Origin: Roseomonas sp.
GTDB lineage: Bacteria; Pseudomonadota; Alphaproteobacteria; Acetobacterales; Acetobacteraceae
DNA: 64,000 nucleotides
Assembly: GCA_020249145.1 (NCBI GenBank)
Contig: JADCGF010000027.1
Span: forward strand, 62,001 to 126,000
Direction: 5' to 3'
This document shows positions 39,456 to 48,511 of the stretch, piece after piece. Positions within the stretch are counted from its first letter, which is position 1; each line of letters opens with the position of its first letter. A program made the position numbers and the translations under genes. The notes below the pieces were generated by a model that did no database searches, had not been told where the DNA came from, and saw only the letters and a program-made list of their open reading frames with translations.

Positions 39456-40712
39456 TCAGGCTGAAGATTGCTCCGCGGCACGTTCCCCATAAATGAACAG
39501 AGGTTGGGCGCGGCCTTCAGCCACTTCGCGGTTCACCACAACTTCCTCCACAGTCTCAAGACCGGGCAATTCGAACATGGTGTCGAGCAGGATGGATTCC
39601 ATGATGGAACGAAGCCCGCGCGCGCCGGTCTTGCGCTGAATGGCCCGGGTTGCAACAGCGCGCAGCGCATCCTCGGTGAAGGAGAGCTTGGCACCTTCCA
39701 TTTCAAACAGGCGGCCATATTGCTTGACCAGCGCATTCTTGGGCTTGGTCAGGATTTCGATGAGCGCCTTTTCGTCCAGATCCTCAAGCGTTGCCACCAC
39801 CGGCAGGCGGCCGATGAATTCCGGGATAAGGCCGAATTTCAGCAAATCCTCGGGCTCCACCTCACGCAGAATGGCACCGGTGCGGCGCTCATCCGGGTCG
39901 CGCACTTCGGCGCCGAAGCCAATGCCCGAACCCTTGCCGCGGGCGCCGATGATCTTTTCCAGCCCAGCAAAGGCGCCACCGCAAATGAACAGGATGTTCG
40001 ATGTATCCACTTGCAGGAATTCCTGCTGCGGATGCTTCCGCCCCCCCTGTGGCGGCACGGAGGCAACGGTGCCTTCCATGATTTTCAGAAGCGCCTGCTG
40101 TACGCCTTCACCGCTCACGTCGCGGGTGATCGAGGGATTGTCCGATTTGCGGCTGATCTTGTCCACTTCGTCAATATAGACAATGCCGCGCTGGGCGCGT
40201 TCCACATTGTAATCTGCGGCCTGCAACAGCTTGAGGATGATGTTCTCCACATCCTCACCCACATAGCCGGCTTCGGTCAGGGTGGTGGCATCCGCCATGG
40301 TAAAGGGCACATCCAGGATGCGCGCCAGCGTCTGGGCCAGCAGCGTCTTGCCCGAACCGGTCGGCCCCACTAGCATGATGTTGGACTTGGCAATCTCAAC
40401 ATCCGCGCCCTTACCACCCTGCCCCAGGCGCTTGTAATGATTATGCACCGCGACTGACAGAACCCGCTTGGCGTGTTCCTGGCCAATCACATAATCATCA
40501 AGAACCTTGCAGATTTCCTTGGGCGTCGGCACGCCATCGCGCGACTTCACCATATGCGTCTTATGCTCTTCACGGATGATATCCATGCAGAGTTCCACGC
40601 ATTCATCGCAGATGAAGACCGTTGGCCCAGCGATCAGCTTGCGGACCTCATGCTGCGACTTCCCACAGAAGGAGCAGTAGAGGGTATTTTTGGAATCGCC
40701 GGACTTGCTCAT
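39456..40712 (-). CDS. clpX: ClpXP protease ATP-binding subunit ClpX
   Basis: AAA+ unfoldase feeding substrates to ClpP, 418 aa from the ATG at 40712 ([20 protein letters not shown]). The zinc-binding domain has CSFC and CDEC pairs. Walker A is [15 protein letters not shown] and Walker [11 protein letters not shown]. The ClpP-docking IGF-type loop is present as [10 protein letters not shown]. The frame continues upstream to 41000 antisense to clpP and is not coding. It starts 97 bp after clpP. Confidence 0.97.
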   Translation of the reverse strand: MSKSGDSKNTLYCSFCGKSQHEVRKLIAGPTVFICDECVELCMDIIREEHKTHMVKSRDGVPTPKEICKVLDDYVIGQEHAKRVLSVAVHNHYKRLGQGGKGADVEIAKSNIMLVGPTGSGKTLLAQTLARILDVPFTMADATTLTEAGYVGEDVENIILKLLQAADYNVERAQRGIVYIDEVDKISRKSDNPSITRDVSGEGVQQALLKIMEGTVASVPPQGGRKHPQQEFLQVDTSNILFICGGAFAGLEKIIGARGKGSGIGFGAEVRDPDERRTGAILREVEPEDLLKFGLIPEFIGRLPVVATLEDLDEKALIEILTKPKNALVKQYGRLFEMEGAKLSFTEDALRAVATRAIQRKTGARGLRSIMESILLDTMFELPGLETVEEVVVNREVAEGRAQPLFIYGERAAEQSSA

Positions 40713-40809
40713 ACCGTCTCCATGCGGCCGCGCCTTGCGGACCGCGATTCCCCCATCATACTTCCGGAAGCCCGCCGGGGAAAGCGCAGCAGGCTCAAGG
40801 CCGCAAACC

Positions 40810-41457
40810 TCATGCCGGGGAGGCTTCCGCCGCCGGCAATGGTCGTTTTTCAACCACGTGATCCACCAGGCCGAAATCCCGTGCCTCTTCTGCCGACATG
40901 TAGCTGTCGCGTTCCAGCTTGCGTTCGATCGCGTCAATGGGCTGGCCGGTGTGGTGCACGTAAATCTCATTAAGCCTTTGACGCAACTTAAGAATTTCAC
41001 GCGCCTGGATTTCGATATCGGTCGCCTGGCCCTGCGCCCCGCCCGAGGGCTGATGCACCATCACGCGGCTATTGGGCAGCGCATAACGCTTACCCTTGGC
41101 GCCGGCGCACAGCAGCAGGGACCCCATGGACGCCGCCTGCCCGATGCACGCCGTGCTCACGGGACTGCGAATATACTGCATGGTGTCATACATCGCGAGG
41201 CCGGATGAAACCACGCCGCCCGGGCTATTGATGTAGAAGGCGATATCCTTATTGGGGTTTTCGCTTTCCAGGAACAGCAGCTGGGCGCAAATCAGGGATG
41301 ACACTTGGTCAAACACAGGGCCTGTCAGGAAGATGATGCGTTCCTTGAGCAGGCGGGAATAGATGTCGAAAGCCCGTTCTCCACGCGCGGTCTGTTCGAC
41401 CACCATGGGCACCAGGGTGTTATTATAGACATCAACAGGATCACGGTCCCTGATCAT
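40810..41457 (-). CDS. clpP: ATP-dependent Clp protease proteolytic subunit
   Basis: Serine protease barrel of ClpXP, 215 aa from the ATG at 41457, which has AAAGGA 7 nt upstream; an upstream TTG at 41478 is in frame but lacks that support. Catalytic residues: S110 in [12 protein letters not shown]135 in VMVHQPSGG and the aspartate in [12 protein letters not shown]. The short N-terminal propeptide region precedes [20 protein letters not shown]. Confidence 0.96.
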   Translation of the reverse strand: MIRDRDPVDVYNNTLVPMVVEQTARGERAFDIYSRLLKERIIFLTGPVFDQVSSLICAQLLFLESENPNKDIAFYINSPGGVVSSGLAMYDTMQYIRSPVSTACIGQAASMGSLLLCAGAKGKRYALPNSRVMVHQPSGGAQGQATDIEIQAREILKLRQRLNEIYVHHTGQPIDAIERKLERDSYMSAEEARDFGLVDHVVEKRPLPAAEASPA

Positions 41458-41568
41458 CAGCTCATCCTTTCGCGGCAAGCGGGCCGCCCTTCGTCACTTT
41501 TGTCTGACCCCGCATGTGGTGCGACTTCAAGACAACGCAAATCTCTTGCGCCCATTTTCCCGCCCGGG

Positions 41569-42375
41569 TCAACGCCCTGGCGCAGTGCCGGGTTGCAACA
41601 CCATGCCATCATAGCCGGGCTCGATCCCCGGCGGCAGGGTGCGGCAAAGCCAGCCGTAATCCAGATCGCTGCCCATATGGGTCAGGACCGTCCGGCGCGG
41701 CCGCAAGATTCTTACCCATTCCAGGACCTGTTCGACATTGGCATGCACCTTATGGGGCGTACGCTGGAAGCATCCCACAATCCAGGTATCCAGACCGTGA
41801 AGAAGTGCCAAGCTTTCTTCCGGCAGGCGCACCAGATCGGTGGAATAGGCGAAGCCCCCGATTCTAAGGCCGAGCGTTTCCATCACCGCATGATCCTGGC
41901 TGAATAGGGCAAGCGGCAGCCCGGCAATTTCAACGGTTTCGCCGGGCTTTACTTCGGTGGCTTCCAGGGCAGGGCGAAAAAACCAGGGGCCAACCGCCGG
42001 CAGAAAGGCATAATCGAAGCGCTGGCGCAGGTTATCGAGCGTTCTCGCCATGCCATATATGGGCAGCGGCTTACCCGTGATGCGGTTCAGCACGCGGGTT
42101 TCATCTGTCCCCATGACGTGATCGGCGTGGTGATGGGTGAAAAGAATCGCCTCCACCGCTCCGATACCCGCGGCCAGGAATTGGGCGCGCATATCCGGGC
42201 CGGCATCCACAAGCAGCCTTTGCCCCTGATCGCCTTCGATCAGAATCGAGGATCGCATCCGTCGATTCCGCGGCTCGGCAGGGTCACAGGCCCCCCAATC
42301 GCCCCGCCCATCAGGGCCGCCAAGCAGCGGGACACCAGCCGAACCGCCACAGCCAAGGATCGTGACCGTGACCAA
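41569..42375 (-). CDS. MBL-fold metallo-hydrolase (PhnP-like)
   Basis: Metallo-beta-lactamase-fold hydrolase of 268 aa. The N-terminal VTILGCGGSAGVPLLGG and the metal motif FTHHHADHVMG with the later FSQDH and LTHMGSDLDY are those of PhnP/phosphodiesterase-like enzymes. Cyclic phosphodiester hydrolysis is a family guess. The start is probably TTG at 42375, three bases after the tatD stop; no ATG is available before the conserved N-terminus. The metG-tatD-MBL order is frequent in alphaproteobacteria. Confidence 0.85.
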   Translation of the reverse strand: MVTVTILGCGGSAGVPLLGGPDGRGDWGACDPAEPRNRRMRSSILIEGDQGQRLLVDAGPDMRAQFLAAGIGAVEAILFTHHHADHVMGTDETRVLNRITGKPLPIYGMARTLDNLRQRFDYAFLPAVGPWFFRPALEATEVKPGETVEIAGLPLALFSQDHAVMETLGLRIGGFAYSTDLVRLPEESLALLHGLDTWIVGCFQRTPHKVHANVEQVLEWVRILRPRRTVLTHMGSDLDYGWLCRTLPPGIEPGYDGMVLQPGTAPGR

Positions 42376-42378
42376 GCC

Positions 42379-43152
42379 TCAGGCGGCTTTCGGGAAAAGG
42401 GTTTCAAAATTGCGAGTCGTGAGTGCCTCAAGCGCCGCGATTTCCATCCCCCGCACCCCGGCAAGCACCTTGGCGGTATGGGCCACCATGGCGGGTTCGC
42501 AGCGCTTGCCGCGAAAGGGCACGGGCGCCAGGTAGGGCGCATCGGTTTCCACCAGCAGCCGATCTGCCGGCATGTCCCGCGCGATCTCTCGCAATTCATC
42601 GCTTTTCGGGAAGGTCAGAATGCCGGAGAAGGAGACATATCCCCCCATGGCGATGGCGCGTTCCGCCAAGCCGCGCCTGCTGCTGAAACAATGCAGCAGG
42701 AAGGGAAAGACCCCGCCCCTGTCGCGTTCCTCGGCCAGGATATCGGCAATATCCTCATCTGCCTGACGGGCATGGATGGCGAGTGGCAGGCCGGTGATCT
42801 GCGCGGCGCGTATATGGTTGCGGAAATTCTCGGCTTGGGCGTCGCGCGGCGCCTTGTCATAGAAGTAATCAAGCCCGCTTTCGCCAAGCCCGATGATGCG
42901 CGGATGATCGGCCAGCGCGGCAAGCGCCTCCGGCCCCGGCAGAGGGCCTTCCCCGGCATTATGGGGGTGGATGCCGACGGTGCCGAGCACGCAATCAAAA
43001 CGTTCGGTCAGCGCCTTCACTTGCTCCGCCTGGGCGAAGCGCGTGCCGATGGTGACCATGCGGCCAATGCCGGCTTCCTGGGCGCGGGCAATGACATCGG
43101 CAATTTCCACCTCGACATAGTAATCGAGGTGGCAATGGCTATCCACCAGCAT
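42379..43152 (-). CDS. tatD: TatD-family metal-dependent hydrolase
   Basis: TIM-barrel amidohydrolase-type deoxyribonuclease of 257 aa, implicated in DNA repair and turnover. The start MLVDSHCHLDYY carries the HxH metal pair. Further motifs are GTVGIHPHNAG, GLGESGLDYFYDKA, LAIHARQADEDI, FLLHCFSSR and LVETDAPYLAP. The frame extends upstream to 43398 only as antisense-like sequence within metG. It overlaps the metG stop by one base. Confidence 0.93.
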   Translation of the reverse strand: MLVDSHCHLDYYVEVEIADVIARAQEAGIGRMVTIGTRFAQAEQVKALTERFDCVLGTVGIHPHNAGEGPLPGPEALAALADHPRIIGLGESGLDYFYDKAPRDAQAENFRNHIRAAQITGLPLAIHARQADEDIADILAEERDRGGVFPFLLHCFSSRRGLAERAIAMGGYVSFSGILTFPKSDELREIARDMPADRLLVETDAPYLAPVPFRGKRCEPAMVAHTAKVLAGVRGMEIAALEALTTRNFETLFPKAA

Positions 43153-44684
43153 CAGGCGGCCTCGATCTCGATCTTGCGAAACAGCGGGCTTGGCGGAGGC
43201 AGCGCGGTGCCGCCGGGCAAGGGTGTCGCGAGCGCGGCCAAATCCCGCGCATCGGCGGGCACGCCAAGTTGATCGAGCAAAGCCGCCATGGTCCCAGGCA
43301 TGAAGGGCTGCAACGCCGTCGCCGCACCGCGCAGCACGGAATGGAGATGGCGCAGCACTGCTTCCATGCGGGCCAGATCGGTTTTCTTCAAAGCCCAAGG
43401 CGCTTGCGCGGTGATATAGCCATTGGCAGCGCGCACCACGCGAAACACTTCTTCCAAGGCCAGATGGAAGGCCTGGTCTTCGACATGCTGGCCAACCAAT
43501 CCGGGCATGGCAGCAAGCGCATCCAGCAGCGCCACATCATCCCCAATGGCCGCCGCCGGCGCGGGCAGCTTGCCCTCACAATTCCGTTGGATCAGAGACA
43601 GTGTGCGGTTGGCAAGATTGCCTAGCGCATCAGCCAATTCGCCGTTCAGCCGATTGGCAAGCGCTTTCCGCGAAAAATCCCCATCCGCGCCGAAGGGCAC
43701 TTCGCGCAGCAGGAAATAGCGCAACGGATCAAGTCCGTAATCAGCGACCAAAGCCACCGGATCAATGGCATTGCCGAGGGATTTGGACATTTTCTGCCCC
43801 TCAATCGTCCACCAGCCATGGGCGAAAACGCGCTTTGGCGGTTCCAAACCCGCAGCTTCGAGAAAGGCGGGCCAATAAATGGCGTGGAAGCGCACAATAT
43901 CCTTGCCGACGAGATGCACGCTTGCTGGCCAAAACGTCCACCGCTCAGCCTTGGTATCAGGATAGCCGGCAGCGGTGATGTAATTGGTTAGCGCATCCAG
44001 CCAGACATACATCACATGCGCAGGATCGCCCGGCACGGGTACGCCCCAGCGGAAAGAGGTGCGGCTGATCGAGAGATCTTGCAGGCCGGACTTGACAAAA
44101 GAAATGACTTCGTTTCGACGACTTTCCGGCGCTATAAATTCTATTTTCTTGTTGTAGTAATCTAAAAGCCAGTCTTGCCATTTGGACAGGCGAAAGAAGT
44201 AAGAAGGCTCCCGCACCCATTCCACCGGCGCGCCTGATGGCGCGTATTTCACGCCATCGCGTTCGGTCAGCTCATCCGGGCCGTAAAACGCCTCATCACG
44301 CACCGCATACCAGCCTTCATAATGGCCAAGGTAAATCTCATCGCGCTTCGCCAATTCTTGCCACAGCGCGGTGCAGGCGGCCTTGTGGCGCGCTTCCGTG
44401 GTGCGGATGAAATCATCATTGGAAAGGCCGAGTGTGGCGGTCAGGTCGCGGAAATGCTGGCTCACTTGATCCGTGAAAGCTTGCGGGTCCATCCCCGCAT
44501 CGCGCGCGGCCTTTTCCACCTTCTGGCCATGTTCATCCGTGCCGGTCAGGAAAAACACCTCATGGCCTTGCAGGCGCCACCAGCGCGCCAGCACATCCGC
44601 CGCGACCGAGGTATAGGCATGGCCGACATGCGGCTTGTCATTCACATAATAAATCGGCGTCGTGACGTAGCGCGTTTCTGTCAT
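43152..44684 (-). CDS. metG: Methionyl-tRNA synthetase
   Basis: Class I synthetase charging tRNA-Met, 510 aa from the ATG at 44684 (MTETRYVTTPIYYVNDKPHVGHAYT in two parts; HVGH is the HIGH motif). KMSKS is intact in EGQKMSKSLGNAIDP. It is the short type without zinc-knuckle cysteine pairs or a C-terminal dimer domain. Around 44095-44180 codon use changes sharply, with clustered TTA and ATA codons (see findings), while the protein remains in frame. Preceded by holB and followed by tatD. Confidence 0.95.
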   Translation of the reverse strand: MTETRYVTTPIYYVNDKPHVGHAYTSVAADVLARWWRLQGHEVFFLTGTDEHGQKVEKAARDAGMDPQAFTDQVSQHFRDLTATLGLSNDDFIRTTEARHKAACTALWQELAKRDEIYLGHYEGWYAVRDEAFYGPDELTERDGVKYAPSGAPVEWVREPSYFFRLSKWQDWLLDYYNKKIEFIAPESRRNEVISFVKSGLQDLSISRTSFRWGVPVPGDPAHVMYVWLDALTNYITAAGYPDTKAERWTFWPASVHLVGKDIVRFHAIYWPAFLEAAGLEPPKRVFAHGWWTIEGQKMSKSLGNAIDPVALVADYGLDPLRYFLLREVPFGADGDFSRKALANRLNGELADALGNLANRTLSLIQRNCEGKLPAPAAAIGDDVALLDALAAMPGLVGQHVEDQAFHLALEEVFRVVRAANGYITAQAPWALKKTDLARMEAVLRHLHSVLRGAATALQPFMPGTMAALLDQLGVPADARDLAALATPLPGGTALPPPSPLFRKIEIEAA

Positions 44685-44708
44685 GTCTCTTGCCTTGCTC
44701 AGGCGCAT

Positions 44709-45722
44709 TCAAGCTGAAAGCCAGGAAAGCCCGGTCAGCACCGCCTGTTTGCGGTCCATATTCAGTCTTTCGGTCTCATCCACGAGGCGCCCGAGCCTAT
44801 CCCATAGCGCGGGCCAGGCGGCAAGCGGATGGGCGGCGATCCAGCCGGGCGCGGCCTCACCACGCGCGGCCTGGCGCAGCGCGCCCGCAATCCGCCCGCG
44901 CAACAGCCCCATGAAGGTGACGAAAGCGCCGCCGCCACGATCCGCGAGGCAGCGTTCCGCCACCGCATGAAACCGCGCCGGATCGGGGCGCTTCAGGTTG
45001 GCAAGGCAATCTTCCACCAAAGCCTGTAATTCCAGCCCATCGCCCTCGGCAAGCTGCATGGCGCGGCCCGGTGAGCCCTCCGCCATTTCCGCAAGCTTGG
45101 TGCGATCAGCCGCCGGCGCATCAGGCAAAAGCCGCGTAAGCAGGGCCTGCATCTCCGCCTCCGCCAGCGGGAAAAGATCAAGCCGGCGGCAGCGGCTGCG
45201 AATGGTGGGCAAAAGCCGCGCGGGGGCTGAGGAGACTAGTAACAGGATCGCCCGCGCCGGGGGTTCTTCCAGCACTTTCAGAATGGCGTTTTGCGCCTGG
45301 AGGTTCATTGTCTCCACGCCATCCACCACCACCACGCGCCAACCGCCCTCGGCGGCGGTCTTATTCATGAAGCCGGGGATCAGCCGCGCCGCATCCACAT
45401 TGATGTCATTGCGCTTGCGGTCGCCGCGCAGCGTATCGGCATCAATGGTCAGCAAATCCGCATGGCTTTCGGCGGCGACGCGGCGAAATACCGGATGCGA
45501 TGGATCAAGATAAAGCGGCGGCTTGCCCTTGGGCGCTTCGGGCATGCCGGCCAGCAACCAGCGGGCGAAGCGCCAGGCGAGGGTTTCCTTGCCGATCCCG
45601 GCAGGCCCCGCCATCAGCCAGGCATGGTGCAGCCGCCCGGAAAGCGCCGCTTCCACCAGCGCGGCGGCAGCCGTTTCATGGCCGAAAAGTTCCGGATTGG
45701 CGCGCGGTTCCGGCAAGCTCAC
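44709..45722 (-). CDS. holB: DNA polymerase III delta' subunit
   Basis: Clamp-loader subunit, 337 aa. The AAA+ fold contains Walker A GPAGIGKET (39-47), VDGVETMNLQAQNAILKVLEEP and the SRC-type motif TIRSRCRRLDL. The cysteines of the zinc module seen in many delta' proteins are not evident. It begins 4 bp inside the tmk stop and ends 24 bp before metG: a tmk-holB-metG-tatD order typical of alphaproteobacteria. Confidence 0.92.
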   Translation of the reverse strand: MSLPEPRANPELFGHETAAAALVEAALSGRLHHAWLMAGPAGIGKETLAWRFARWLLAGMPEAPKGKPPLYLDPSHPVFRRVAAESHADLLTIDADTLRGDRKRNDINVDAARLIPGFMNKTAAEGGWRVVVVDGVETMNLQAQNAILKVLEEPPARAILLLVSSAPARLLPTIRSRCRRLDLFPLAEAEMQALLTRLLPDAPAADRTKLAEMAEGSPGRAMQLAEGDGLELQALVEDCLANLKRPDPARFHAVAERCLADRGGGAFVTFMGLLRGRIAGALRQAARGEAAPGWIAAHPLAAWPALWDRLGRLVDETERLNMDRKQAVLTGLSWLSA

Positions 45723-46345
45723 AGCTTGGCGCCCAGCCTTTGGCGCAGGGTTTCGCTGATGGCCGCATAAACGGCCTCCGCATCCCGCGCCGCATCCAGC
45801 ACCACGCAGCGCGCAGGGTCTCGGCGCGCAATGTCCTGAAAGCCGGCGCGAATGCAGGCATGGAAATCAGCGCCAAGCTTTTCATAGCGATCCGCGGCAC
45901 TGCGCCCCGCCGCGCGCGCCAGACCCGCTTCCACCGGCAAATCCAGGATCAGCGTCAGATCGGGCTTCAAGCCGTCCAAGGTCAGGTCACAAAGCCGCGC
46001 CCAGGTTTCATAAGCAAGCCCCTGCCCTGCCCCCTGATAAGCCAGCGTGGAATCCGCAAAGCGATCACAAATCACCCAAGCGCCGGCTTCGAGCATCGGG
46101 CGGATGGACCGCACCACGTGCTCCCGCCGCGCAGCGAAATGCAGCATGGCTTCCGTCAGACTGTCCCAGGAACCAGGCGAGAGCAGGAAATCGCGAATAC
46201 GCTCTGCCCCCGGCGCGCCGCCGGGTTCGCGTGTACGCAGCACCGGCACGCCCGATGCGGCAAGCGCCACAGCAAGCCGCCGCGCCTGGGTGGATTTCCC
46301 AGCGCCCTCGCCGCCTTCAAGCGTGATAAAATAGCCGCGCGGCAT
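45719..46345 (-). CDS. tmk: Thymidylate kinase
   Basis: Converts dTMP to dTDP, 208 aa. P-loop GGEGAGKSTQARRLA near the N-terminus, DR(F/Y) motif VICDRFADSTLAYQGAGQGL and TLILDLPVEAGLARA with the LID region following. Length matches the family. It overlaps holB by 4 bp and is 7 bp from the D,D-carboxypeptidase gene upstream. Confidence 0.95.
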   Translation of the reverse strand: MPRGYFITLEGGEGAGKSTQARRLAVALAASGVPVLRTREPGGAPGAERIRDFLLSPGSWDSLTEAMLHFAARREHVVRSIRPMLEAGAWVICDRFADSTLAYQGAGQGLAYETWARLCDLTLDGLKPDLTLILDLPVEAGLARAAGRSAADRYEKLGADFHACIRAGFQDIARRDPARCVVLDAARDAEAVYAAISETLRQRLGAKL

Positions 46346-46352
46346 CGGGGCT

Positions 46353-47594
46353 TCAGGCGCCGGAGAACCAGCGCCCGATCACCGCTGGAATCCGCAGCAA
46401 GAGGCTAAGTTTTTCGATATCCGCTCCGGCGACCAGAGGCACGGAAAGTGTCGGCACCCCCTGCCCCGCCACCCGCAATTCACCAATGGTCTGGCCGCGC
46501 ATGACGGGTGCGGTCAGTGGCGCCTGATAGCGCACACGCACTTCAAGCCTTTCCCGCCAACGTCTTGGCAGTGTCAGGGTAATGTCACGCCCGCCCACCA
46601 TGGGTACGCTGCGGCGTTCGCCAAGATAGACCGGCACATCCTGCACCGTGTCTTGCGCACGAAACAGCGTGACGGCCTCAAATTCGCGGAAGGCCCATTC
46701 CATCAGGCGTTCGCTTTCCTCTGCCCGCGCGCGCATGCTGGGCAGACCGTTCAGTACCAAAATCACGCGCCGCCCATCACGAATGGCGCTGCCGGTCAGG
46801 CCAAAACCGGCTTCTTCCGTATGGCCGGTCTTAAGCCCATCCGCGCCCGGTACGCGCGCCAGCAGCGGGTTGCGATTATCCTGGCTGATATTGGCAAAGC
46901 GGAAGCTGCGTTCATTGTAAAAGCGATAGTAATCCGGGAAATCCGTGATGATGCGCCGTGCCAGGATGGAAAGATCACGCGCCGTCATGCGGTGTTCCGG
47001 ATCAGGCCAGCCGGTGCTGTTGCGGAAATTGCTGTTCATCAGGCCAATGCGGCGGCCCGTTTCGGTCAGCAATTCGGCGAATTGCTGTTCGCTGCCGGAA
47101 ATCGCCTCGGCCAGCACAATGCAGGCATCATTGCCCGATTGCACGATCACGCCGCGAATAAGGTCCTCAACCCGCACCTGCTGGCCGATATCCACGAACA
47201 TCTTGGATCCGCCCATGCGCCAGGCGCGTTCACTGACCGGCAGCGTCTGATCCATTTGCAGCCGGCCCTGGCGGAGCCGTTCAAACACCACATACATGGT
47301 CATGAGTTTGGACATGCTGGAAGGCGGCATGCGCTCATCGGCATTTTTCTCAAGCAGCGTGGCGCCGGTCTCGAAATCCACCACCAATGCCTGACGCGCC
47401 AGTACATCCACATTGCCAACCGGTGTGGCAACCGGCGTGCCTTCCTGCCGAGGCGCAGGACGGCGTTGCGGCTGGGCTGGTGCTGGCGCCGGGCGCTGCT
47501 GCGCAAAAGCCTGATCCGCCGCAAGCCATAGCGGCAGACCGCCGAAAACGCCCCCAATGATGCTGCGACGCGATGCCATGCCGGGTTCCTTCAT
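46353..47594 (-). CDS. D-alanyl-D-alanine carboxypeptidase (penicillin-binding protein 5/6 type)
   Basis: Periplasmic peptidoglycan enzyme that trims the terminal D-Ala of pentapeptides, 413 aa (an ATG at 47579 would give 408). An N-terminal export signal with Arg residues (ASRRSIIGGVFGGLPLWLAA) is followed by a Pro/Gln-rich linker. Active-site motifs: SxxK at S93-M-S-K96, SGN at 153-155 and KTG at 255-257 (GLKTGHTEEAGFG). The C-terminal beta-rich domain and amphipathic tail (LLLRIPAVIGRWF) suggest membrane association like DacA/DacC. It lies in a cell-wall run with rlpA and mltB. Confidence 0.93.
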   Translation of the reverse strand: MKEPGMASRRSIIGGVFGGLPLWLAADQAFAQQRPAPAPAQPQRRPAPRQEGTPVATPVGNVDVLARQALVVDFETGATLLEKNADERMPPSSMSKLMTMYVVFERLRQGRLQMDQTLPVSERAWRMGGSKMFVDIGQQVRVEDLIRGVIVQSGNDACIVLAEAISGSEQQFAELLTETGRRIGLMNSNFRNSTGWPDPEHRMTARDLSILARRIITDFPDYYRFYNERSFRFANISQDNRNPLLARVPGADGLKTGHTEEAGFGLTGSAIRDGRRVILVLNGLPSMRARAEESERLMEWAFREFEAVTLFRAQDTVQDVPVYLGERRSVPMVGGRDITLTLPRRWRERLEVRVRYQAPLTAPVMRGQTIGELRVAGQGVPTLSVPLVAGADIEKLSLLLRIPAVIGRWFSGA

Positions 47595-47629
47595 GCCTGA
47601 TCGCTTTTACGCCAAGAACAGGCAGCGTC

Positions 47630-48511
47630 TTATTCCACAATAATCCTTGCTTCGGATAGGCCAGCGGCCAGAGTCCGCTCAAGCGCAAAATCCGCGGCCG
47701 GGACCTCGGCAAAGGGGCCAAGGGCGACACGGAAGCTGGCATTGCGCCCCCTGCCCTGCTGGCTGATCCGCGCCCCCGGCAGCCGGGCCGCGACGGCTTC
47801 CGCCGCAGAACGGCCGGCAAATTGGCCGGCTTCCACCATCAAGGCGCCTGGGCGCGGCGCGGTTTGCACCACGGTTTCGGGCAAGGGGGCCGGAGGGCCG
47901 CGCCTTTGAGGGGCCAATTCGGCGATCGGCGCAGCGCTTGGCAGGGGCTGGACCTCCCGCCGCGGTGCTTCGCGCGTACCAGGCAAGGGCGCCAATTCTT
48001 CCCGCAGCACTGCGGCGCGCGGGGCGGCGGCGATGGCGATGGAGGGCAGCGTATGGCCGGGTAGGCCTTCGGCCACCGCGCGGCTCATTTCCGCATCCAC
48101 CACCAGCGCAATTTGTGTCGCGCGGCCAGGTGACATGCCAAGCAAGGCCCCGGCGCGCAGGGATACGCCCAGGATGCGCCCGGGCTTTTCCGGGCCGCGA
48201 TCATTGACGCGCAGCAGCATCGAACGGCCATTTTCCAGATTGGTGACGCGAATGATGGCCGGCAATTGCAGGCTGCGATGCGCCGCCGTCAGGCCCTGGG
48301 CCGTCAGCACTTCGCCATTCGCCGTCTGGGCGCCAAACATTGGCGCGGAAAGCACCTCGGCCAGCCCGGTTTCGGCAAGCGCGTAATCTTCCTGCGGGTA
48401 GGACCAAACACCACCCAGCCAATAGGGATCGCCCACCACATAACGCGGTTCAGGCTGCGTGCAGCCCGCCATCGCCAGCAGGGCAATGGCCAAAACGCCC
48501 CAGCGCGTCAC
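47630..48511 (-). CDS. rlpA: Septal ring lytic transglycosylase RlpA-like lipoprotein
   Basis: Lipoprotein of 293 aa with lipobox LAMAGC (C17). The double-psi barrel is recognised from GAQTANGEVLTAQGLTAAHR, LPAIIRVTNLENGRSMLLRV and NDRGP, retaining the histidine and aspartate linked to RlpA activity. The usual ASWYG-FHG stretch is diverged (AEVLSAPMFG). A long Pro/Ala linker leads to a C-terminal SPOR domain that binds denuded septal glycan. The stop side is next to the carboxypeptidase; the start overlaps mltB by 4 bp. Confidence 0.88.
   Translation of the reverse strand: MTRWGVLAIALLAMAGCTQPEPRYVVGDPYWLGGVWSYPQEDYALAETGLAEVLSAPMFGAQTANGEVLTAQGLTAAHRSLQLPAIIRVTNLENGRSMLLRVNDRGPEKPGRILGVSLRAGALLGMSPGRATQIALVVDAEMSRAVAEGLPGHTLPSIAIAAAPRAAVLREELAPLPGTREAPRREVQPLPSAAPIAELAPQRRGPPAPLPETVVQTAPRPGALMVEAGQFAGRSAAEAVAARLPGARISQQGRGRNASFRVALGPFAEVPAADFALERTLAAGLSEARIIVE

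Noticed and set aside
41458..41568. Heat-shock promoter of clpP
   Set aside because: CTTGAAG is present but no matching -10 occurs at suitable distance.
47630..48511. RlpA as catalytically dead
   Set aside because: The N-terminal signature is diverged, but the histidine in LTAAH and the aspartate in NDRGP are still present, so inactivity cannot be claimed.
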